The position numbers were made by a program, and so were the translations under genes. 64,000 nucleotides of DNA from Onchocerca volvulus (Eukaryota > Nematoda > Chromadorea > Rhabditida > Onchocercidae), in contig HG738138.1 in the NCBI GenBank assembly GCA_000499405.2, positions 9,422,888-9,486,887 on the forward strand, in the 5' to 3' direction. Positions within the stretch are counted from its first letter, which is position 1; each line of letters opens with the position of its first letter. The notes below the pieces were generated by a model, which saw only the letters and a program-made list of their open reading frames with translations, was not told where the DNA came from and made no database searches. Positions 54,601 through 64,000 of this stretch are shown here, piece after piece.

Positions 54601-55264
54601 ACAGTTAAAATGTCAAAAAATTCGCGGAAGCCATTAATGGAAACATATCTCCTAGATTATATTATCTCAAGATTTGAGCTCAAGTAAATTTATTATAAGA
54701 AGAAAGCATCGTATTTGTCCCACTAACGAATTGTTTCAGTTGTTGATAGGCAGGCGGTGTGATTGCTTAGTACAAACTACAAAGTTACTAAGAAACTAAA
54801 AAGTTTGCGCAACTTCTCATATGTCTGGTATGAATCGTGGATGCTATCAAATTTAATTTCCTAAGCACTTTCAAGATAAGTTATATACTTCAAAGGTTAA
54901 AGAGCTAAGTTGATCTGAATCATTCTCTTTTCTCATACGAGCAATGCTGTTACCTTGCACAACAATTTCTGATAATGGACAGTTCCACAACAATTCCTGA
55001 TAGTGGGAAAAGTCCCATCAAGAAATAAGGTGCGTGAACTGTCAAACAATATGCAAAGGGTAGTTGCATACAAAATAGAATAACTAGATCTGGATTATTT
55101 TTCCGGATATTCGGGGCAACAAGATTCCTTTTTGCTTCTTCAGTGTTAAGGATTACCGAATTATAAAGTTTTTTAATCATCGTCGCTGAATAAAAATTGC
55201 GAATTTGTTGATGAGTTATTTATCAGTCATGTTGTCATTTTAAGACAATTTTAGGTATAAGTTT

Positions 55265-55323
55265 TTGTATGTATATATGTACATATATATATATACATAT
55301 GTGTGTGTATATATGAGTGTGTT

Positions 55324-55375
<52 letters not shown>

Positions 55376-55417
55376 CATATGTATATATACATATGTGTGT
55401 GTATATATGAGTGTGTT

Positions 55418-55500
<83 letters not shown>
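55265..55500. repeat. (GT)n microsatellite on a duplicated 94-bp unit
   Basis: A unit beginning with a TATATGTACATAT-type palindromic stretch, passing through TATATGAGTGTGTTTGTATG and ending in (GT)n occurs twice at a 94-base offset (GTACAT at 55279 and at 55373). The second copy runs into a longer uninterrupted (GT)n tract to 55500. Long frames across it on both strands are produced by the repeat. Confidence 0.95.
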
Positions 55501-55504
<4 letters not shown>

Positions 55505-57167
55505 TGGTTTCGTTCGGGCCATAGATCTGATCATAATGTTGAGTGGGATAAACGGTGCCAATCATCTTCCCTTATGGTTGACCTGATGGTCATTGTTTGC
55601 ATACCACTAATTCTGTTTGAGTTTATGTCTTAAGTATTTACATCCTAAGGTTCTGGGAATTCTCATCAAACTCAATTCTGAGTGAAAAAATGTTAGAAAT
55701 CCATTAGGGATTTTGGAGAAATGATCTGAGGATTTGGCTTTGCAGGTAGAAATGAAGTCATGAAGTGACACCGTCCGAAGTCTTTCATCATATGACAAAT
55801 ATTCAATTCCGTTGCTGTTTTTAGAGAATCCGATCCTTCCCTCTTACCTCCATTATCTGAGGTATTGTGATTTATACGTTTCGGCTCTTTTCTTTTTATG
55901 CATGATAATATAACAGAGTAAAAGTAATTTGATATAAAAGAATCCGAAGGGAGGGTAAGTAATATCAAAAAAAGGAGGTAGGAGGAATTTCTCAGCACAT
56001 TTAAATCATCCATACCGAGCACGAAATTTGTCAGGAAAAATGTATGCTTCACTAATATTATATTTTTTGAGAACTGGTTCACTCTGGCCGTCCGGAATTC
56101 TTTTAGTGATGAATGTTTTCTATACAGAAATTTCATTATGGTTATTGCTTCTATTACTAAAATCATTAAAAAAATTAAAATTTTAAAATTAAAAGCATCA
56201 ATCTGTTTCGAAACTTTCAATAGCTATTTATGTTGATATAATTTTTAAGCAATTTTTTCAGGTATTTCAAATTTTTCGATGATTATTAGCAATCAGAATG
56301 CATTTTTGACTTTTACAAAGTCCATTTTTTAATTCGAATACCCCAAAATTAACTTTCCTAACCATTTCACAGCAAAATTTCATGTATTTATATCAATATG
56401 ACATCTTCAGCAATCTTCTGCTGTAGATGAAAAATGACAATTACACTTCAAGCTTTTCCATCTTAAAATTTTTTGAAAGGAAATTATTTTGATGTGATCA
56501 ACTTTCCAAAGAAAGAAAGAAATTTAATACTTACTGTCCTATTAGTAGTGTTAGCAATATCGATGACGAACTTCAGACAACATTCACGTTTATTTTGCAT
56601 TGAGGATGCCGCTTCCGAACAGTCAAGAATAGTTGATAATATCAATTATATAGCTCATCATCATATTCATTTCATGTGAGATGAATCATCTGGAATGCTG
56701 AGTTGAAAGCCATCTAGCTCTACACACCGCTTTTAGTTCTGGTCGATTTCGAAATATATTTCAAATTGTTTGATTATTATATAAGCAGGCCAACCCATTG
56801 GCGATCATCATATGCTACTTTCCCTGTCTATCTCTTGCTCATTATATTTATCAAAATTCAGACAAGAGATTAAACAAGGGATCAAAGGTCAAGCAGTTTT
56901 CAGTTTGATCATTCACAATGATTGGTGATAGCTACGACTTTTAAAAGCTAATATGCTAATTCAGTGTTTGTAACAGATCTTGGGGCGGTTGGCCATCAAC
57001 AGCTGAAATATTGAACCGTTTTATGGAATATTACACTTTTATTTTGACTTTTTTCTCATTTATTTTTTTTTTATTTCATTTATTTATTTTTATTTTCATT
57101 TGCGAAAACTGCTTGTTGCTTGTGAATGAAAGCTTTGAGAATTTGGATAAATTGTCTGGTTTTTTCC

Positions 57168-57169
57168 AG
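57168..57169 (+). promoter_or_regulatory. Possible spliced-leader acceptor of the exchanger gene
   Basis: The context GTTTTTTCCAG is a strong nematode acceptor and lies 10 bases before the presumed start ATG at 57180. No exon is visible upstream, so trans-splicing of a leader here is plausible. Confidence 0.45.
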
Positions 57170-57179
57170 GATTACAGAA

Positions 57180-60100
57180 ATGACTCTGCTAGGGAGATCT
57201 GTACAGTTGACAAATGCTGTCATATTGTTGACAACACTTTTTACATGTTCGAAAATAGTCATTATAAAAAGTGCACCAGCCGAAGGATTGGATCCTTTCA
57301 AATTTGTAAGTTGCTTATCAATTATTGGCTTGTTTCTTATCACTAGTTTGCTTATTGAACTGCTTTTCTAGATTACTCTTCGTCTAGATTTGCTCTTTAA
57401 TTTCCAAGTTGGTACCAACTTTCTATTACGAAGGCCGACTTAACTCACTGATCCTCGAGAACAGTACTTAACTAATATATACAAAATTTTCATGTATTAA
57501 AATCTACATGACTTTAATTTGCTTTAATTAGAGAATTTTCATTCAAAAATGTTCATCTTCAAATCTATTCAATTTAAATTTTGTTAGTTAAAATTGTTGT
57601 GATATAAATGTTATTTTCGAAGTGAGGCGAGAAAATGAGGGCATTTCTTGGATAACTTCAAATTAACTCGAGAATGTTGGAAGCGAACGTAAACATGATG
57701 AAATTAGCCACTTGGTTTTTCTTAGAAGAGATCCATCTGTGACATGACAAATGATATATGAAAGGGATATATTATATCTCATGGCATGATGCTCAGGCTT
57801 AGGACACCGGGAAATCTCATCTTACTATTTATTACTAACGAATTAAAAATACTTAGCAGAAATGCGACTCTGAAGGGATTCATGCTAATAAATAAGAGAA
57901 GAAACTTACGTTTGGCCAATTTTTTTGCGTTTACACTGATGATTAATAGGGAAAAAATGATATTATAACTGAAAAAGCGGATGAAATCGATGTAAATTGT
58001 AAGGATTATTGTGCCAGGGACTGTGGCATGTCGAGAAAAATACAGCCGATAGCAATAGTGGTGACTAAGCGCATACCGTTGCTGGAGCAGGAAGCAAAAT
58101 ATTTCGGTTCTTAAGTGTTCTGATTTCAGGTGCACTGCCAACTATAAGTGACATTTCCTGTAGTTCTATAAGTTACATATATTTTGTTTTTATTTGTATG
58201 AAATCTGACTGGAAAAATCATAATTATCTTCATGAAAAGAGAAATTTTGGTACAGAATGATCGTGTGATAGCCAAAAAACATCCTTAAAAGAATTACTAT
58301 TATTATGGTAAGTCTATGGCCTTTGTCATTTGAAGTTATTAAATGAGTCCTGTTGATTAACAAAAATAAAAATGTTATCAATCTGAATTCTCTTCTCTTG
58401 CTTATTTATATTTCTTTCGGCACTGTTTCTGTCTATTTTCCGGCTCCGTACAAAATATTTTACAAAACTTTGACATGGAATTATTTCTATTAATAAGCAA
58501 AATTACGAGAATAAAATTAGTAATTATAGAACATAGAAAAGGAGAATGAAAAGCTGATAACGTCAAGTACAGAATATGGTGCTAGTGCCCATAAACATCA
58601 CGGGATATCGTTATTCAAGTTCCAGTGGGAACATGTTAGCGCACCTCTTGCCATTGCTTTTTGGTTTTTTACGGTCACTATTATGAAAATCAGTTAGTGT
58701 TTTATATTCTTAATGAATTTTAATGGTTCTTGGCAGAGTTGATTAAATTTCATTGTGATTTAAACAAGCTATTTTGTAATAATAATTAGGAATTTATTTA
58801 GCCACAAATGCAAAAATTGAAATTACACGCTGCTAATTGCAGTTTTCCATCGCTTTCAAAGTGTCCATAGCTTATTGCCCGATTCAGCATTATTGATTGT
58901 TCTTGGTTTATTTTTTGGTTATGTCTTTCATCTCGTTTATCCGGACGAGGTAAAGTTTTGTCTCTTTAACTAAAAAATATTTTTGATTATGCGCTCAGGC
59001 TTTTCTGTTTAGTAAAGATTATACAAGATATATATAACTTCTCTTTCTTACCTTTTATCTTTTTTTTCTTTTTTTTTTAAACTATTCTGCAAATGAGATT
59101 GAAATCAAGCGTATAATCACAGCAATAACAAAACCATAAATTCTTGTGCTTTTAATCTATTTCAGCAGATGTATCTCAAGCCAGACTGGTTCTTCTTATA
59201 TCTCTTGCCACCAATTGCACTTGATGCCGGTTATTTTATGCCTAATAAGAACTTTTTCAGGTAATCGTCCAGGTTTTTTATTTTTTTTCAATATTCGCTG
59301 AGTTCTTCAGAGTTTCATCAATTTTCAGTTATAGGAATTTTGGAACTATAATGACTTATGCAGTTCTTGGAACACTGTGGAATGTCTTCGCTATCGGTAA
59401 TTTTTTGATTTGCAAGTAATGTTACTTCTCTTAATGTTTTTTCACGTCCTGTTTAAGTACTGCATTCGCATTTCTTTCCAGGAATGGCACTGTATTTTTT
59501 GCATGATTATTTCAAAGTTCACACTTCATTGATCGAACTGTTGCTGTTTTCGACTTTAATATCTGCTGTAGATCCAGTAGCTGTCCTTTGTGTATTTGAA
59601 GAAATTCATGTTAATCAACTACTTTATATCTGTGTATTTGGCGAATCATTGTTAAACGATGCCGTAACAATTGTAAGATTTTAAATATTGAGCAAATACA
59701 ATTGTTCCCAAACTTCTGGATGTTGGTGGAAAGACTTCAGGATTTTGATATAAATAGTCATAAGTGATTGACTGAACAAATTATCTTTTTGAATAACTAC
59801 AATTGAATTTTAAGGTGCTCTATCAAACTCTCAGTGCTATGGTTGATGCATATGGCTTTACGAGTGCAGATTATGTTATAGCTGCTTCTTCATTTTTTGT
59901 TGTTTCTATTGGTGGTTTGCTTATCGGACTTATGTGGGCTATCTTTACTGGCTTTACAACCAAGTAATTTTTTTTTTTTAATTTGAAAATGTATGTGTTG
60001 AAATATATGTAAAATTGACATTTGCAAGTTTTTTATTCCTTTTATTTCATCGATAAGTCGCTTATGATTTTTCGAATTAATACCAGTCGTGGTAGTAAAT

Positions 60101-63100
60101 TATTACTTATAGTTCTATGCAAAATAAAGGTCTTGTATAAATTTGCAGAAAAAACCTACTTTCAGACACTCTCAGCATTTGAATGTTGTCCAGCCGCTAA
60201 TATGCTTACTTTTTCCATATCTTGCATATTTAACAGCAGAAATGGTTGCTATGTCCGGCATTTTAGCGTTCGTTTAAAGCTTAATGATATTCGATTATTT
60301 TGCTTAATTGAAATCAGGTATCATTTTAAATCAGCATAATAATTTCTGATTTACAGAATCGTTATATGTGGATTAGCCATGAAGCAATTTGTTGTGGGCA
60401 ATTTGTCGCGGAAATCGCTTGTTACTGTGCAATATTTTATGAAGACACTCTCATCAAGGTTTAATTTATATAAATTTAGATAAAAAATTAAATTTATTTC
60501 TGATCATCGTTAAGCAGATGGATACAAATCTTTAGGTTTTTAGTTGTGAAGCCCTTATTTTCGTTTATCTTGGCATATCTGCTGTTTCAAAGAATCACGA
60601 TTGGGATGCTGTATTCATTGTTGGCACTTTAATTAGTTGTCTTATTCAACGATTTATCGGTATATCGTTTCTTTTTTCCTTTTTTTTTTTTCCTTTTTTT
60701 TTTTTTTTAAAGAATTCTAAAAGGATTAAATATTTATTTAGTCAATTAATGGAGTTGGGGGGTAACCAGCTGGCATTTTTCGTAATTAAATAAAGTGTAT
60801 CAAGTTTCTTTTCTTCTTTCTTTGGATGTATAATGCTGCTTCACTTTTTTAAGGAGTTTTTTTTTTCACTTATATTTTAAATATGCATCGAGTGCAGAAA
60901 ATTGACCTTGTTGACCAGTTTATCATGAGTTATGGTGGTATTCGAGGTGCTGTATGTTATGGCCTTGTTATGTCGCTTGATCCTTCAGTGAGTTTATTTT
61001 AAATCCAGTTTGTTTTACCTTGATTCATATTTTTCTATTTATAGATCTTGTAGTAGCTGTTCTGCTCTCATCACATAATATATTTTACTTCTTAATATCA
61101 TCAGTAAATAGCTAATGAATAGCAAAGAGGTTTATGAATTTCAAGAAGAAAAATCGAAATCATAATCTTCCATTTTTTATTACATTCATCTTCGATTTTT
61201 TTGCTTTTAGTGGATATAACTTTTTAGGGTCTTGTTATATTTTACCAATTTCAGATTTAAAAATTTCATTGCTAGTCGATTTAGATTTTTTTGAAGAAAA
61301 TTTTCAGGCAGTGAAGGCTAAAAACATGTTCGCATCCTGTACTGTTGTTGTCATATTATTCACCGTTTTTGTACAGGTATAATAAATCGCATTTTTAAAA
61401 TATATCGAACTTTGACATCATTCCTGCTATAAAACCGGTTGAAATTTCTCAATGTTAACAATGTTTGTGTGAGAAAAATGGCATGCTGAAAAATGCAATC
61501 CTGAATTACTTCTAATTCTGCTACTTCAAACAGTTTCATTGACAGGGTGGAACAATCAAACGGTTGGTGAAATTATTAGAAGTTAAGCAAAACGAAGTAC
61601 ACAAGAAAACTGTTTTTGAAATGGTCAGCGAAAATGTATGCTTTATAAAAAATTTTTCGAGTTTTTTTCTTTTTGGATCTGATAACTTTTCTCGTTATTC
61701 GGTCATTATTTTTTTTAGCATCGTGAAGTACCAATAGCAAAAAAAATTTGTATGTTTTATTAAGGTGATCAACAATATGATGGCTGGTGTGGAAGGAATA
61801 AGTGGTTATCGTGGACAGTACTGGGTAGGCTTCTTTTTCCACTTCCTCTACTTTAAAATTTCTTCATTTTCACCAAGCTTTTTTCGGGCTGTATAAGCAA
61901 ATTTTTCAGTATCGTCAGGCATTCAATAAATTTGCGGAGAATTATGTGAAACCTTACTTAATGAGTAATTCAAAATCTGGAGCAGATCGTCTAGTTGATT
62001 ATCACGAACGCATTCAGGTAAATTGTTATTAGCTGTTTTTAAATTTATTTACTTTTTATTTTTCATTCTAATCCATTTCCAGGTAAAAGAAGCAGTTCAT
62101 CATCTAAAAGTTCACGGTAGTTTTGTTGGTTTGCCAACCGCACAAAGTAAAGTCAATCTAGAACAACCGGCGACTGAAAATGCGCAACTGGTCGTGGGTA
62201 ATAGGTAAGTGTGCTTATTTATGTACAGTAAGTTACTTTTTTTTTCCATGCTTTTGAAAGAAATATTGCCAAGTATAAGGTGTTGAAGTATTCTATTAAT
62301 TAATTGATATTTTGACTTCTTAAGTGGGTTGTAATTAAACAGATGCGTAGAATAGAAGATTTTCCAGGAAATATACAAAAAGCGATTTAGAAGCCAACGG
62401 TTTAACCGTGTCGACTGAAATGCGAATTAGAATTCCTCGCAATGAGTCAATCAGCCTATTCCTAAGAGATAAATTCAGTGAGCTCAATTCGGTACCAGTT
62501 TTTCAGTCACTTATTAATTGTTTCTATTCATCTTATTAATTATCTCACAAGTGAATTATTTTTGAGAATTGGCCGAAAAGATCATTTCTATCGTCAATTC
62601 AGGTTTAGAGAACATAATTTGCAATTATATACACCATTGTATGACGATGTTTTTTCTAGCCTGTATCAACTGGTGTATATAGTCGACATTTGCTGGATGT
62701 TGATAATACACCACGTACATTTTCTAAACGACAGGATTTTCACAATGTTTGTTTGTTTTTTTTCTCTTTTTATACAGAAAATATAATATCGCTTTGATAG
62801 AAGGACATGGCATATTGTCATCAATTTAATTAAAATAGCATAAAAGAACTGTAATTTAGAAAAGTTGTTTTTCGTTTATTTGTAGAAAATAACGACATTA
62901 TATAACGTATATTTATTCCTGGTAGTTTTGACTTATTATAGCAATTCTGCCCGTTATTCCAACAATGTTTCAATAATACTGATACGTATATGATATCTGT
63001 AATCTATCGAATTTTGAAATTTCGGTTTATAGAGTAATTCATTTGACGCACTTGATAGCGAGGCATATCATATGACTTATCCATACTGCAAAAATACTCG

Positions 63101-64000
63101 CATAAGACGACAAACGACATATGACGTTGCCGGTTGCGATCAAGATAAACATTCGAGAAAGTCTACCATCATGTTACATAAGAATTCTGACTGTGATGCG
63201 CTTACTTTCAATATCGATTCTTGTATGATTTTGCCACATTTCATGCTTCAAGAAAGTCTTGTGATCATTTAAATTCCAGTGTATCTATTAAAAGAATTCG
63301 TTAGCTAAAATCTTAAATTCACTTTGACATTTTCCTTACTTTATTATTTTGTTGCACACTGTAGCTACCATTTTCTTTGAATTCATCTCTCAACTAACAT
63401 TCGTAACTACAGATATGAATTTTTCAGCAAAACCTCGTTTTTTAATTACTAGCGAACCTGATCCTGCTTCACCACCCAATGCGCCTCGCTATTCGCGCCA
63501 AAAGAGTCCCGAACAAGATTTACAGGAAAGTACGACTTCAGATTTCCAATGTACATTATTTGGTTGATTTTTTAAATATGTTTTATGAAACATTTACACC
63601 AGAAAAATTACCGAGAGAAATTCTAATTGATTTTGTTCAGTTTAGTGACTGAAATGGGCATTGATAGGAAGTCGTCATCCTCTCATTTGATATTACCCAG
63701 CGAAACAACTACTGGTAAATTTTATAATCAGAGAAATTTCTCTTTTTTTTAAAAAAAATTATCTCTATAACATTTTTGAATAAGCTCATTGAGCGAGTCT
63801 CCTGTTTAAAAACACACTGTATCTTTTTATCATTTTATAAGTCTCGAATAAATTTTCCGTGAATCTGCTCTAATTTCAGAAAAATTCCACTCAGAAGAAA
63901 GACCGAGAAAGTTTTCAGCAGGTTTCAAAGCCTCTTTAACGAAAGATGCAAGCGAGAAAATGACTTTAACACCAGTACATGAAGATGATGAGAATATTGA
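57180..64000 (+). CDS. Na+/H+ exchanger (NHE/NHX family), 3' end beyond window
   Basis: Exons: 57180-57305, 58620-58692, 58843-58949, 59166-59260, 59329-59396, 59482-59672, 59815-59963, 60166-60267, 60357-60458, 60544-60659, 60854-60987, 61308-61376, 61546-61635, 61765-61824, 61910-62017, 62083-62204, 62368-62491, 63033-about 63222, 63428-63529, 63646-63714, 63880-end. All phases agree; at least 772 residues. A hydrophobic N-terminal segment resembles a signal peptide. Hallmarks of the membrane exchanger domain follow: [77 protein letters not shown]. The protein would exchange extracellular Na+ for cytosolic H+ at the plasma membrane. The regulatory tail starts near 61546 and carries basic-Ser motifs. 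The end of exon 18 and the choice between tandem acceptors at 58619/58625 and 59165/59168 are uncertain. The donor after 60267 (GTTCGT) is weak. Which paralogue it is cannot be told. Confidence 0.93.

Larger units (their letters stand above)
47390..57167. other. About 10 kb between divergent genes, no convincing gene
   Basis: The PLD-like gene reads left and the Na+/H+ exchanger reads right, so this is shared upstream DNA. It is A/T-rich, with a G/C-richer patch near 51460-51800 (listed separately), the microsatellite at 55265-55500, and a 9-base inverted repeat near 49770-49802. A 175-codon minus-strand frame at 56220-55693 lacks any family features. I see no RNA gene or transposon. Confidence 0.55.

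Noticed and set aside
55235..55633. Open frames of 61-122 codons on both strands
   Set aside because: They are created by the (GT)n microsatellite and its duplicated unit.
55693..56220. 175-codon minus-strand frame with two hydrophobic stretches
   Set aside because: It is the longest non-repeat frame outside the recognised genes, but it shows no motif, splice context or family feature. By my rough estimate a frame this long can occur by chance in 64 kb of such A/T-rich DNA. A protein search would settle it.
57779..58141. 120-codon minus-strand frame inside the first intron of the exchanger gene
   Set aside because: Hydrophobic, random-looking composition typical of T-rich DNA; no motif, and it is antisense within an intron.
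1..64000. Search for tRNA, rRNA, CRISPR, operons and complete transposons
   Set aside because: Reading both strands I found no T-loop-like tRNA boxes, no ribosomal core sequences, no spaced direct repeats and no reverse transcriptase or transposase motifs. A covariance-model or repeat-library search would be needed to exclude small or decayed ones.

Overview
This is eukaryotic DNA from a nematode, most likely a filarial or other spirurid parasite. It is very A/T-rich. Genes are broken into many short exons separated by GT-AG introns with T-rich TTTCAG-type acceptors. Start codons sit just behind lone acceptor-like sites, as in spliced-leader trans-splicing. The recognisable proteins are animal families, one of them a nematode-type chemoreceptor-like GPCR. 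I saw no bacterial operon, ribosome binding site, CRISPR array, rRNA or tRNA. The organism call is inference; I could not search databases.

Layout. 1-7.5 kb: mostly non-coding, with a hairpin, a (CA)n/(CATA)n microsatellite and a few weak exon candidates. 7.58-16.02 kb (+): a 31-exon gene for an ANKS1/Odin-type adaptor (ankyrin repeats, two SAM domains, PTB domain), complete. 17.53-28.33 kb (-): a 9-exon seven-transmembrane receptor with two introns of about 4 kb, convergent with the adaptor gene; a possible nested plus-strand ORF lies inside one large intron. 28.3-44.1 kb: about 16 kb with no convincing gene, but with a compact near-perfect hairpin at 28.88 kb. 44.15-47.37 kb (-): a PLD3/PLD4-like phospholipase D family membrane protein. 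Both ends splice cleanly, but the middle does not keep one frame. 47.4-57.2 kb: about 10 kb with no convincing gene, containing a (GT)n microsatellite built on a duplicated 94-bp unit and one unusually G/C-rich patch. 57.18-64.0 kb (+): a plasma-membrane-type Na+/H+ exchanger with its full ion-exchange domain and part of its cytoplasmic tail; the gene runs off the window.

The four genes do not form a pathway or operon; they are independent transcription units. I reconstructed exon structures by hand from splice motifs, reading-frame phase and family similarity. The adaptor, receptor and exchanger models keep frame throughout, which is strong internal support. The main oddities are a GC-AG intron and a cluster of Tyr-x-Asn motifs in the adaptor, a frame break plus a Lys-to-Arg change in an HKD motif of the PLD-like gene, and Asn-Arg-Phe in place of Asp-Arg-Tyr in the receptor. 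I found no clearly undescribed multi-gene system.
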